Positions 11,236-23,424 of a stretch of DNA of 64,000 bases are shown here, one piece after another. This DNA is from Prunus persica (Eukaryota; Streptophyta; Magnoliopsida; Rosales; Rosaceae). The stretch is taken from positions 6,586,432 to 6,650,431 of the forward strand of contig NC_034013.1 in the NCBI RefSeq assembly GCF_000346465.2. Reading direction: 5' to 3'. The position numbers and the translations under genes are program-made. Within the stretch, counting starts at the first letter, position 1. The number at the start of each line of letters is the position of its first letter. The notes beneath the pieces are model-generated. The model was not told the origin of the DNA. It saw only the letters and a list, made by a program, of their open reading frames with translations, and searched no databases.

Positions 11236-11580
11236 CTGTATTTTACCTAACCGTCATTGTAGAGAAATCTAAAAGTGCCCCCTCAGCTTTATAACTTCAT
11301 AGAGAAATCTCAATGGGATGCCTTTGTAGCTTCAAGGTTATCCCAAGATTTTGAGGCTGTGCATTCTGAGCAGCCACAGAGAAGGGAGAAATGCGAGTAC
11401 AACCATAGGTTGTCTCGAAAAGGGTACGTTGGTTTGGAGGATCAATTGGAAGAAACCATGCCCGGTGAAGAAATTGATCGATCTCTGCTCTGGAAGAAGG
11501 CAAGAGAAGATAAATAGGGAAACATCCCTGATCCAAAGGTTGCAGAGAAGGCAAAATTAATCGTAACTCTCACTGACTCT
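11236..11580 (+). pseudogene. CACTA ORF2 exon, plant Ptta/En/Spm transposase-like (Transposase_24 type)
   Basis: The translation includes WDAFVASRLSQDFEAVHSEQ, YNHRLSRKGYVGLEDQL, EETMPGEEIDRSLLWKKARE and, beyond a stop at 11,515-11,517, GNIPDPKVAEKAKLI. This is the conserved block of the plant transposase family annotated as Ptta/En/Spm or Transposase_24, found in the second gene of CACTA elements. The family usually has an uninterrupted residue where the TAG stands, so the stop is a mutation. The exon probably begins after a TTGTAG acceptor at about 11,263 and ends near a GTAACT donor at about 11,565. Confidence 0.75.
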
Positions 11581-12097
11581 ATTCTAAACTTGTAAAACAG
11601 AGGTTTAATTTTTCATTCAGACATCGATCTTTTTATTAACCGTCGTTATAAATGAAACCCCACGACGGTTTTTATTTACCGCTTGTTTTTTTATAAAACC
11701 TACGTCTGTATTAAATTACAACGACAGTTTTGTGTTTATGTGTTAGGTTTTTTAAATTAAATTTTGAACTTTCTTCATATTCACACGCACACACACTCTC
11801 TCTCCCTCTCTATTTCTCTGCAACTGGTTCGTACACTATTTTTGGATCAATGAATATTTTGGTTGGGTTTTTATCTCTGATGTCAAATAAACGACGGTTA
11901 TTTCATTGACTGATGTTTTAATGTACACAAAACGATGGTAGTTTTGGGCCGACGTATTAAATATTTTTCTGCGTTTGTTTGTTAAATAAACCGTCGCCGT
12001 AACCTATTTACCACGTCAGTTAATATTTTTATTAATTAATTAATTTAATCAGTTTTACAATCTGTTCAGTCACTAACCTTCTCTCTCTCACTTTTAG

Positions 12098-12637
12098 GAT
12101 GATTTGAAAAAAGAAGTCTCCGAGGGCACTCTGGCTGTCTCTGGGAGTAACGATGTTCTGACCTTGGCTTTGGGAACCCCTGAGCATGGTGGGAGGGTCA
12201 GAGGTGTTGGAGCTGGGGTTTCCCCAACCCAATTCTTCAATTTGCCGACACAGCAGAGAGTAAAATTTGCTGACAAATTGAAGGAAAGTGTTGTGGAAGC
12301 AGTGAGAGAGGAAACCAAAAAGATGGAGGCCAGGGCAAAGCAAGGTGTTTTGGAGGCAGTCAGAGTAGAGAGGGAAATTTTGTTGAAACAATTCAGTCAA
12401 CTAATTCCCAACTTTGATTCCAACTTGCTCAGTAAAACTCCAACTGCACCAATGACTCCAATTACTCCAATTAGTCCAGTTACTCCAATTACTCCAACAC
12501 CTCCAATTCCTCAAGAGCAAAGCCCAAAAAATGCAATGTCTGACAAAGCAAGCTGCTCTAATGTCCTTCAATTGGAGGAAGACAATCCCACGAATGATGC
12601 TGATGCTGATGCTGCTGAAAACAGTCAAGATGAAACG
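12098..12637 (+). pseudogene. CACTA ORF2 exon: SNDVLTLALGTPEH motif, coiled and Pro/Thr-rich segment
   Basis: The exon follows a pyrimidine tract and TTTTAG acceptor and ends at a GTAAAA donor. It is 540 bp and fully open. It encodes the family motif GSNDVLTLALGTPEHGGRVR, a charged, probably helical segment (about residues 50-95 of the exon), then a TPITPISPVTPITPTPPIPQ-type proline/threonine repeat and an acidic tail. It joins the upstream Transposase_24-like exon to the downstream protease exons. Function is likely DNA-end binding or regulation within the element, inferred from family position only. Confidence 0.78.
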
Positions 12638-12937
12638 GTAAAATCTCTGACATTTGATTTTTCTAATTTTTAAATTTTAAATAGACGTCGGGTTTAAATT
12701 TACCATCCGTCGTCTATTTTAACCTAGTCGACCTTTCTATTATGCAGTGACGTTATAACATTTACACCACGACTGTTATGTATGTACCGTTGTCTGTAAC
12801 CTTTACCCCGTCAGTATGTTCTAGAAACCGTCGTTGATATTATATACCACCTCGGTTTTGTTTATTTGTTGGAGTCGTCTATTTTACTTCATGTACAAAC
12901 TAACTTTTATTTCTTTATTTATATTTCTTGTTACAAG

Positions 12938-14397
12938 ATCTCTCAAAGCTTGACATGCCAGCTCCTCTGTTAGCCCTATGCCAATATGTCGAGACCAAGT
13001 TGAAGCCTGCTAACGAGACCATTACAATTCACATGCCAGAGGAAGTGTTTGGCACTGAGCATGATACCTGGCTCTTGTGTGAAGACGTTTTACAGTTTGC
13101 TTCCATGGTTGAGATTGGATCCACAGTGATTGCACTGTACATGAGGTAATTCTAGAAATCCACTTTTGTTTTTTTTACATTTCCTTTCTTTTAAATTAAA
13201 ATCTCATTTAATTGAATTTCATATATTTAATTAGGTACCTATTTGACTATTTAAAAATGGCAAATATGGTAAACCTTGCTGGCCTCGTGGAGCTTGGACA
13301 AGTCAGCTCTCAATCTGGAACATTATCTCACCATTCAAAACATCTCTCAGAACGCCTGAAAAACTCAGATGGGGATCAATTTCTCTTGGTGCCTTATAAT
13401 CCAGGGTTAGTCCTCTTCTATTCTTGGTCCCTTGTAATATATATATATTTTTTTGTAGTATATTTAATCTATATGGATCAATTTGTGTAGGGGTCATTGG
13501 GTGTTATTAATTGTGAAACCAACTAAGGAGACTGTCTATTACAGGATTCATTGCCAAACTACCCTGTTGACGAGGACATGAGAAATATAGTGAATACATA
13601 AGTTTATTAATGAAAATCTAAAATTTTTTATTACTGCATTTGAATTATATGATGGCTTTTTCAAATACCGATGTTGTAGTGAAAACACAACCACGATGTA
13701 TTATAATCGACGTTTGAAATCATTTACAACGTCAGTATTTTATTGAAACCGTTGTCTTAATTGAAATACCATGTGGTTTGTATTTTTCATTTTAGGACCT
13801 TTTAATTTTTTCTGTTCAACTTTCATTTAAAAACAACTTTGGTTATACGTCGTTTTTCTTCGTCACCGACGTTATAATGATACACAACGACGGTTCTTAT
13901 TTTCTGACGTTTGAAATCAAATACGACGTCATTTGTTTTACAAAACCGTCGTTTGCACTTATTTACCACGACGGTTTATAGTTTTGATGCTATTTTTAGT
14001 TTTGTTATTAACACTTTTTGTTTTCTTGCAACAGTTCAATCAAAATATATAACTCTCACACAGGCAAACAATCATCAAGTAAATCACCCATATGGAAAAA
14101 TCTACAAGGCACTCCTAGACAACCAATAAATGTAGAGTGTGGCTATTACATGATGCGTTTCATGAGAGATATAATATATGATCTAGGTCTAGCATTTGAG
14201 AAGAAGGTAAAATTTAATATATAATTTCTTTATGTTAATACCACAACGTTTTCTTTCAAAACCGTCGTTTTATTACTTGTAACACGTCAATTTTTGTTCT
14301 TTATTTGCAGTTTGACAAGAAAAAGGAACCAGTTGTGTATACTCAAGAACATATTGACGAAGTCAGGCTGAAATGGGCAGAATTCGTGAACAAGTAA
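12938..14397 (+). pseudogene. CACTA ORF2 C-terminal part: Ulp1-like (C48) cysteine protease domain
   Basis: Exon-like pieces lie at about 12,938-13,145, 13,236-13,405, 13,490-13,580, 14,032-14,210 and 14,311-14,397. Protease marks are GHWVLLIVKPTKETVYY (catalytic His), then an Asp in DSLPNYPVDED reached only through a one-base frameshift, then PRQP (oxyanion Gln) and ECGYYMMRFMRDI (catalytic Cys). The last exon ends EVRLKWAEFVNK with TAA at 14,395-14,397. This His-Asp-Gln-Cys order is typical of Ulp1/SENP-type proteases found in the second gene of many plant CACTA elements. The frameshift makes this copy non-functional, although all four catalytic positions can still be read. Confidence 0.82.
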
Positions 14398-14721
14398 TTA
14401 CAGAACAATATATAAGTGATAATGTATATATTTATTTTAAAAAATTTTACGTTTATTTTAATTTTTTGATAATGTATATAAACATATTTTTGGTAATTAA
14501 TTAAACATTCATCAAAAAAATCAAATGAAATATATTTTTGTTTCTAGTGTTTTTTTGTATAAAATATTTATGTTGTGGAATGAAATAAAATGAAAATAAA
14601 TCATAAAAATTTAAATTAATTCTCAAAAACCGACGTCTCATAGATATAGAAAACTGCCGTCTTGTTATAGCGGGAAAGAAAACATCGACGACATTTCTCA
14701 AAAACGTCATTTAAGATTGCT

Positions 14722-16250
14722 AGAAAATCAGTTGACGGTCATATGTCTCATCCAGCGGATTCCCCGTCTTGGAAACTTGTTGATGATAAATGGCCCGAGT
14801 TTGGTAAAGAGCCGAGGAACTTGAGATTGGCTCTCTCATCTGATGGATTCAATCCCCACAGTTCTTTAAGTAGTAGATACAATTGTTGGCCAGTTATCTT
14901 AGTTACATATAATCTCCCACCATGTCTATGCATGAAACGGAAGTTCATGATGTTGACCTTATTGATTTTCGGTCCTAAACGGCCTGGAAATGATATAGAC
15001 ATCTACTTAGAGCCTTTGATTGATGATTTAAAATCTCTATGGGATGAGATTAGAGGAGTGTATGATGCACATATAGGAGAATACTTTACACTCAGAGGTG
15101 TATTACTGTGGACTGTTAATGATTTTCCTGCCTATGAGAACTTATATGGTTGTGTCGTTAAAGGATATAAAGCTTGTCCAATACACGGCGATGATACACC
15201 TAGTCACAGGTTGAAAAATGACAACAATATTTGTTACATTGGGAATAGAAAATGGTTACCAATTAATCATCCATATCGGAGGCAGCGTGCAGCTTTTAAT
15301 GAGAAACCTAAATATGGCACACCACCCGAGCCACTAAACGGAGAAGAAGTGTTTTGCACATTGTTGAAGATATTAATTACATATGGGGCTCAAAAAATGG
15401 GGGAAGTGTTGGTGAGAATGATGGTGACAGAGTTTGTTGGAAGAAGAAATCAAAATTCTTTGATCTCGAGTATTGGAAATACCTTTATGTGAGGCATGTC
15501 CCAGATGTTATGCATATTGAGAAGAATGTTTGCGATAGTATCATTGGTACATTGCTGGAGATCCCTGGAAAAAATAAAGATGGGATTGGTGCTCGGTTAG
15601 ATTTATTGAAGATGGAGGTCAAAACTGATTTGCAACCCAAGTATGGAGAAAAACGTACTCGCTTGCCTCCAGGGCCTTGGAATTTGTCAAGAGCCGAGAA
15701 GAAAGCGGTTTGAAATTCTTTCTAAGGTATGAAGGTCCCTGAAGGTTATTGTTCAAATATAAAAAATCTTGTATCTTTAAAAGATTCAAGACTTCTTGGA
15801 CTTAAAGATCATGATTGTCATACCTTGATGCAACAATTGCTCCGTATGACAATTCGTTCTGTTTTGGAGAAGCTGCAAGATATGCAATAACTCGATAGTG
15901 CTTCTTCTTCAATGCTACATGTGCAAAGACGGTAGATGTTTCCAAGCTAGATAAGTTGGAAGAAGATGTAGTTGTTACTTTGTGTTTGCTTGAGAAGTAC
16001 TTTCCCCCTTCATTCTTTGATATCATGGTTCATCTAGTAGTACATCTTGTCAGAGAAGTTCGTCTATGTGGCCCAGTATATTTTAGGTGGATGTATCTAT
16101 TTGAAAGGTATATGAAAGTGCTAAAAGGGTATGTTTAGAACCTTACTCATCCGGAAGGTTGCATTGCTGAGCGGTATATAGCTGATGAAGCTGTAGAGTT
16201 TTGCACCGAGCATTGATATGATGTTAGTACAGTTGGAGTGCCTTCAAGCC
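14722..16250 (+). pseudogene. TNP2-like CACTA transposase, second partial copy
   Basis: From 14,743 the frame reads KLVDDKWPEFGKEPRNLRL, DIDIYLEPLIDDLKSLWDE, LLWTVNDFPAYENLYG and NHPYRRQRAAFNEKPKYG, then shifts frame near 15,355. Another frame continues KFFDLEYWKYLYVRHVPDVM and HIEKNVCDSIIGTLLEI to a TGA at 15,711-15,713. A further piece (15,956-16,138) encodes the DUF4218 end, RWMYLFERYMKVLKGYV, beyond the point where block A is deleted. Its continuation HPEGCIAERYIADEAVEFC is readable after a stop. The copy lacks the N-terminal domain and DUF4216. It is a pseudogene closely related to block A. Confidence 0.85.
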
Positions 16251-17205
16251 AGAAGATGGGAGTTTCAAAGCCATTATCAGGTTGCACAATAATCTTAGTT
16301 GATCAGGACTTGTTAAAAGGACAACTACATCATTATGTAATCAAAATCGACGTGGTAAGCAATTACAACATCAAGCAGCTGGATCTCTAGATGTAGTGAC
16401 ATAATTAACCACGTCCTTTATTATAATGAAACGGACGTTGAATATATATTCCACGTCGGTTATTTTCCTATCCAAGCCTTCAATACTATTTATAACGTCA
16501 TCATCTAGAAAAAAAAAACCGATGTGGGAGAGTGTTTTGTACGTTGATATTGAGTAATATTATGTCATTTTAAATCTTTTAGACGTCGAAAAAGTGACGT
16601 CTAACTCTATCAAAGGGCCTTCTTTGTGCAATTTAAACGACGAGTCTCGCAAGAAACAGACGTGGAAAAAGCTTAACACGTCAGTTTTTGTTATAATTAG
16701 CGACGTGGATAAATACATAAGCATCGGTGAGGTTAGTTGCAGGACGTGGTTATGTCATGTTACGACGGTTATTGAGAGATAAATGACACGTAATTTTCTT
16801 TACACGTTTCTTGATTTTTGTGAACGACGTCGTTTATATTTTAGACGTCAGTTTCTTTATTTGTTTAACGTAGTATAAATTAACCACGACGGTTTCTAGC
16901 TTATCTAAGTGTTTTTTCCTTCATTTAGGGACGTAGATAATTATCTGTACGTCGGTTCTTCTTTTGATCTTGACATGTAATACTCCTTAGACGTCTCATT
17001 TTTTTATAAAATCGTCATCTAATGTTGTCGAAAATTTTCTTTTAGGCTAATTATATAGTAATTAAACGTCGGTTAGTAATAAATCTGGACGTTGAATGAC
17101 TTAACGACATTGGGTATTAACGGTCGTTTTTTGTACAAAAATGGCGGTCGATTTCACAACGGTTGAAAAACCTACAAGACGACAGTGGTTTCCCGTCGTC
17201 TATTT

Positions 17206-17222
17206 CGATTTTTGTAGTAGTG
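17206..17222 (+). repeat. CACTA 3' terminal inverted repeat
   Basis: CGATTTTTGTAGTAGTG reads CACTACTACAAAAATCG on the minus strand, the canonical CACTA end. The next bases, TATGCAATACC, are satellite monomer sequence, so the element sits inside or at the edge of the array. A 3-bp duplication (possibly TAT) cannot be tested because the left flank is rearranged. Confidence 0.8.
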
Positions 17223-20200
17223 TATGCAATACCCCAACCACTCCATTTACGGAACGAACTTCATACGAACTTGAATTGTCCAATTTCTTTGGCCAATCGA
17301 TATCGGATTGAGGCCAAAACTTGGTCAATATCTTGATATGGTGGGAGGAGTCATTTGGTGAGTTTTGAGTGAAATCCAATCGCTAAAACTATGCAATACA
17401 CCAACCGCTCCATTTAAGGAAAGAACTTCGTGTGAACTTGAATTGTCCAATCCCTTGGTTCAATCGATAACGGATTGAGCCAAAACATGTTCAACATCAT
17501 AATATGGTGGGAGGAGTCATTTAGTGAGTTCTGAGTGAAATCCAATCGCTAAACCTGTACAATACACCAACCAATCTATTTACGAAACGAACTGCGAATG
17601 AGCTTGAATTTTCCATTTTCTTGGTTTAATCGATACCGTGTTGTGCCCAAAACTTGGTCAACAACGTAATATGGTGGGAGTAGTTATTTGGTGAGTTTTG
17701 AGTGAAATCCAATCACTAAAATTATGCAATACACCATCCATAAAATTTACGAATCGAACTTCGCATGAACTTGAATTGTCTAATTTCATTGGCATTGATA
17801 TCAAATTGAGCCCAAAACTTGGTCAACATCATAATATGGTCGGAGGAGTCATTTGGTGAGTTTTGAGTGAAATCCAATCGCTAAAACTTTGTAACACACC
17901 AACCCCTCCATTCGTACGAACTTGAATTGTCCAGTTTCTTTCTCCAATCGAGATCAGATTGAGCCAAAACTTGGTCAACATCATAATATGGTGGAAGGAG
18001 TCATTTGGTGAGTTCTGAGTGAAATCCAATCGCTAAACCTGTGAAATACACCAACCAATCCATTTACGGAACGAATTGTGAATGAACTTGAATTTTCCAA
18101 TTTCTTGGTTCAATATCGGATTGAGCCCAAAACTTGGTCAACAATTTCATGAGTTTTCAGTGAAATCCAATCGCTAAAACTATGTTATACTCCAACCACT
18201 TCATGTACGGAACGAACTTCGTATGAACTTGAATTGTCCAATTTCTTGGTTCAATTGACATCAGATTGAGCGCAAAACCTGGTCAACATCATGATATGGT
18301 GGGAGGAGTCATTTGGTGAGTTTTGAGGGAAATCCAACCGCTAAAACTATGCAATACACCAACCACTACATTTACGGAACGAAATTTGTATGAAATTGAA
18401 AAGTCCAATTTCTTGGTTCAATCGATATCGGATTGAGTCCTCAACTTGGGCAACATTATAATATAGTGGGAGGAGTCATTTGGTGAGTTTTGAGTGAAAT
18501 TTAATCGCTAAAACTATGCAACACACCAACCACTCCATTTACGGAACAAACTTCGTACGATCTTGAATTGTCCAATTTCTTGGTTCAATCGACATTGGAT
18601 TGAGCCCAAAACTTGGTCAACATCATAATATGGTGGGAGTATTCATTTGGCGTGTTTTGAGTGAAATCCAATCGCTAAAACTATGCAATACACCAACCAA
18701 TCCATTTACGAAACGAACTGCGAACGAACTTGAATTGTCCAATTTCTTGGTTCAATCGATATCAGATTGATCCTAAAACTTGGTCAACATCATACTATGG
18801 TGGGAGGAGTCATTTGGTGATTTTTGAGTGAAATACAATCGCTAAAACTATACAATACACCAACCACTCCATTTACAAATCGAATTTCGTACGAACTTGA
18901 ATTGTCCAATTTCATTGGCATTGATATTGAATTGAGCCCAAAACTTGGTCAACAACATAATATGGTGGGAGGAGTCATTTGGTGAGTTTTGAGTGAAATT
19001 CAAATGCCAAAACTATGCAATACATGAACCACTCCATTTACAGAACGTACTGCGAACGAACTTGAATAGTCCAATTTGTTATTTCAATCGAGACCAGATT
19101 GAGCCCAAAACTTGGTCAACATCATGGTATGGTGGGAGTAGTCATTTGGTGAGTTTCAAGTGAAAGCCAATTGCTAAAACTATGCAATGCACCAACCACT
19201 CCATTTACAGAACGAACTTCGTATGAACTGGAATTGTGCAATTTCTTGGTCCAATCGACATTGGATTGAGTCTAAAACTTGGGCAACGTTATAATATGGT
19301 AGAAGGAGTCATTTGGTGAGTTTTGAGCGAAATCCAATTGCTAAAACTATGCAACACACCAACCACTCCATTTATGGAACGAACTTCGTACGAACTTTAA
19401 TTGTCCAATTTCTTGATTCAATCGACATCAGATTGAGCCCAAAACTTGGTCAACATCATAATATGGTGGGAGGATTCATTTGGTGAGTTTTGATTGAAAT
19501 CCAATCGTTAAAACTATGTAATACACCAAAGATTCCATTTAAGGAACGAATTGCAAACGAACTTGAATTGTCCAATTTCTTGATTCAATCGATATCGGAT
19601 TGAGCCCAAAACTTGGGCAACATCATAATATGGCGGGAGGAGGCATTTGTTGAGTCTTTAGCGAAATCCAGTTGCTAAAACAATGCAATACCCCAACCAC
19701 TCCATTTACGGAATAAACTTCGTACGAACTTGAATGGTCCAATTAATTTGGCCAGTCGCTATCGGATTAAGCGCAAAACATGTGTAATGTCGTAATATGG
19801 TGGGAGGAGTAAATTGTTGTGTATAGAGTGAATTCCAGTCGCTAAAATTATGCAACAAACCAACCACTCCATTTGCGGAACGAACTTCGTAAGAACTTGA
19901 ATTGTCGAATTTCTTGGTTCAATTGACATGGGATTGAGCCCAAAAATTGGGCAACATTATAATATGGTGGAGGAGTTGTTTGGTGAGTTTTGAGTGGAAT
20001 CCAATCACTAAAACTGTGCAATACAGCAACCACTCCATTTACGAATCAAACTTCGTACGAACTTGAATTGTCCAATTTCATTGGCATTGATATCGGATTG
20101 AGCCCAAAACTTGGTTAAGAACATAATATGGTGGGTGGAGTCATTTGGTGAGTTTTGAGTGAAATCCAAATGCCAAAACTATGCAATACACTAACTACTC

Positions 20201-22292
20201 CATTTACAGAACGTACTGCGAACGAACTTGAGTAGTCCAATTTCTTAGTTCAATCGAGATCAGATTGAGCCTAAAACCTGGTCAACATCATGATATGGTG
20301 GGAGGAGTCATTTGGTGAGTTTTGAATGAAATCCAATTGCTAAAACTATGCAATACACCAACCACTCCATTTACAGAACGAACTTCGTACGAACTTGAAT
20401 TGTGCAATTTCTTGGTCCAATCGCGATCGGATTGAGTCCAAAACTTCGGCAATATTATAATATGGTGAAAGGAGTCATTTGGTGAGTTTTGAATGAAATC
20501 TAATCGCTAAAACTATGCAACACACCAACCATTCCATTTATGGAACGAACTTTGTACTATCTTGAATTGTCCAATTTCTTGGTTCAATCGACTTCAGATT
20601 GAGCCCAAAACTTGGTTAACATCATAATATGGTAGGAGTATTCATTTGGTGTGTTTTGCGTGAAATCCAATAACTAAAACTATGCAATACACCAACAACT
20701 CCATTTACGGAATGAATTGCGAACGAACTTGAATTGTCCAATTCCTTGGTTCAATCGATATCGGATTGAGCCTAAAACTTGGTCAACATCATAATATGGT
20801 TGGAGGAGTCATTTGGTGAGTTTTGAGTGAACTTCGTATGAACTTGAATTGTCCAATTTCTTTGGTCCATCGATATCGGATTGAGCCCAAAACTTGTTCA
20901 ACAACATAATATGGTGGAAGGAGTCATTTGGGGAGTTTTGAGTGAAATCCAACTGCCAAAACTATGCAATACACCAACCATTCCATTTACGAAACGTACT
21001 GAAAATGAACTTGAATAGTCCAATTTCTTAGTTCAATCGAGATCAAATTGAGCCCAAAACTTGTTCAACATCGTAATATGATGGGAGGAGTGAATGGTGT
21101 GTATTGACTGAAATCTAATCGCTAAAACTATGCAATACACCAACCACTATATTTACGAAATGAACATTGTACGAACTTCAAATGTCCAATTTCTTGGTTC
21201 ATTTGATATCGGATTGAACCCAAAACTTGGTCATCATAATATGGTGGGAGGAGTCATTTGGGGAGTTTTGAGTGAAATCCAATTGCTAAAACTATGCAAT
21301 ACACCAACCACTCCATTTACTAAACGAACTTCGTACAAACTTGAATTGTGCAATTTCTTGGTCCAATTGAGATCGGATTGAGTCCAAAACTTGGGCAACA
21401 TTACAATATGGTGGGAGGAGTCATTTGGTGAGTTTTGAGTGAAATCCAATGGCTAAAACTATGCAATACCCCAACCACTCCATTTTTGGAGCGAATGAAC
21501 TTGAATTGTCCAATTTTTTGGTTCAATCGATATCGGATTGAGCCCAAAACTTGGTCAACAACATAATATGGTGGGAGTAGTTATTTGGTGAGTTTTCATC
21601 GAAATCCAATTGCTAAAACTGTGCTATTCACCAACCACTCAATTCATAGGATGAACTGCGAATGAATTCGAATTGTCCAATTTCTTGGTTCAATCAGGAA
21701 AGGATTGAGCCCAAAACTTGGTCAACATCATAATAAGGTGGGAGGAGTCATTTGGTGAGTTTTGAGTGAAATCCAGTGGCTAAAACTATGCAATACACAA
21801 ACCACTCCATTTACGGAACGAACTTCGTACGAACTTGAATTGTCCATTTTCTTTAGCCAATCGATATGGGATTGGGCCCAAAACATGGGCAATGTCGTAA
21901 TATGGTCGGAGGAGTGAATTGGTGTGTATTGAGTGAAATTAAATCGCTAAAACTATGCAATACACCAACCACTACATTTACGGAATGAACCTTGTACGAA
22001 CTTCAAATGTCTAATTTCTTGGTTCAATCGATATCGGATTGAGCCCAAAACTTGGTCAACATCATAATATGGTGGGAAGAATCATTTGGTGAGTTTTGAG
22101 TGAAATCCAATCGCTAAAACTATGCAATACACCAACCACTCCATTTACGAATCAAACTTCGTACGAACTTGAATTTTCCAGTTTCATTGGCATTGATATC
22201 GAATTAAGCCAAAAACTTGGTCAACAACATAATATGGTGGGGGGAGTCATTTGGTGAGTTTTGAGTGAAATCCAAATGCGAAAACTACGCAA
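17223..22292. repeat. Satellite array, left half, monomer about 167 bp
   Basis: About 30 head-to-tail monomers are present. Each contains landmarks such as GCAATACACCAACCACTCCA, ACGAACTTGAATTGTCCAAT, TCGATATCGGATTGAGCCCA and GGTGGGAGGAGTCATTTGGT. Monomers vary by point changes, a few are truncated (near 18,140 and 20,826), and variant types recur about every seven monomers. Minus-strand reading frames of about 60-70 codons recur by monomer but are not genes. Monomer length and array form suggest a centromeric or pericentromeric satellite. Confidence 0.93.
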
Positions 22293-23424
22293 TTGTTCTC
22301 CCATTTTATGTTTGTTCCTATGATGGATGGGTGAAGTTCCCCACTGCCTTGAAAACCATTGACTGGTCAACAAGTCAGCTTTCTTTAGTGTGTGAGCTTG
22401 CCACTGCTAGCAATGAAAACCCTAGAAGACTTCTTTGAAGCAGATAACTTGCGCCCCAAGTTACTGATTTCTAAACAAGTGATCATGAATTTGGTGAGGA
22501 ATATCTCCCATGTAAGTTCTTTTCTTGCCTAAGACTGGTGAGGACTTTGCAATTTATCTCAATACAAGATTGGTAGTTCTGGCCATAATAAATGATAATA
22601 AAGTGGACTATTTTTAGGCAGAACTGCCCTTTACAAAACTAGAAATGAAAGAATCAACTCTAGAAAGACAAAAGGAAAGCTGGAATTCCATTTATGCCTG
22701 GATAGAAGTCTCTGATCCGGGCTGGACTGGGTATGTCTGTGCTGGACTGAACTGTCAACAACTTCAACTGCTTAGCTTTATCTGTAAATCGATACCAAAG
22801 TTTAATTTTGGCAGAGCTTTTAGTTTATCTCAAGCCTTGGGAGAGTTTTGAACGGGCAGAACTGCGGCCTCTTCAATCTGAAAGGGCGGAAGTGGTCGGA
22901 TTTAAGGACTTACTGAGCTGGACCTGCACTGTAATACCTGTTCTGCTTGATCAGGGCTCTCCATAAATTTGTTGAGGTTTTCATATTTGTGAAAACTCAA
23001 ACTCTGCTTGTCTTGGCTTTTGCTGAACTAAATTTGTAACGAGAGAATTCTTGTTTTGAATGACTTATTTCTCTAAGTCTGAACTTGGAAGTTCTGATCT
23101 ATAGCTGACTTCTTTTTGTGGATCAACTGAGCTGTTAGTTGCTCCAGTTTGTTTTGAAGGTTCTCAGTGATCAAGTGATCATTTTGAGTTTTTGCCATTG
23201 GTTGATTTTTTATTGTTTGATTGATTGTTGAATTTTTTGTTTTTTTTTGCCCTGTTCACCCTCTTCTATATTTATGAGAAATGCTCTGGAGTAGGGTTTC
23301 TTTCTTTTAATAATGAGCGGCAAAATTCTCAAAAGATCTTTCATTTTTAAATGTAAAGAAAGAGGGGTTTTCTCAATTCTGGCAGATAAGCTCTCAACAG
23401 TCAATTCCTATAGCAGTCAGTTCC
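22293..23424 (-). repeat. 3' LTR (element sense), truncated
   Basis: It aligns with the right LTR (34,171-about 35,302) from TGTTC(T/G)CCC to AGCAGTCA(G/C)TTCC, with roughly 34 differences by eye over the first 450 bp. The last 669 bp of the right LTR (35,303-35,971), which in element sense are the start of U3, are missing here. The sequence goes straight into PMD coding DNA. One deletion probably removed the U3 start, the polypurine tract and the 5' end of the PMD gene. Confidence 0.88.

Larger units (their letters stand above)
9471..14717 (+). mobile_element. CACTA element block B carrying the second gene (ORF2 with Ulp1 domain)
   Basis: The block contains motif-rich non-coding DNA (9,471-10,620), three tandem hairpins, a CT-rich leader (about 10,640-10,800) and then a multi-exon plus-strand gene (11,236-14,397) of the type that follows TNP2 in many plant CACTA elements. 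The introns themselves carry the CCGTCGT/ACGACGG motifs. The right edge at about 14,717 joins directly, mid-gene, to a second TNP2 fragment, so it is a rearrangement joint and not an element end. Blocks A and B could be parts of one original element. Confidence 0.65.
14718..17222 (+). mobile_element. CACTA block C: partial TNP2 plus 3' end
   Basis: It starts inside the TNP2 coding sequence (homology with block A begins near GCTAGAAAAT at 14,722). It runs through Transposase_21 and DUF4218, then jumps straight into the 3' subterminal region. The final TTTTTGTAGTAGTG at 17,209-17,222 is the cleanest terminus in the window. DUF4216 is absent. It provides the uninterrupted empty site for the LTR insertion in block A. 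Confidence 0.8.

Noticed and set aside
23210..23404. Frames inside the LTRs (for example minus strand 23,404-23,210 and 35,282-34,974)
   Set aside because: Both LTRs hold the same frame in U3/R sequence next to the TATA box. It is LTR regulatory DNA without protein similarity.
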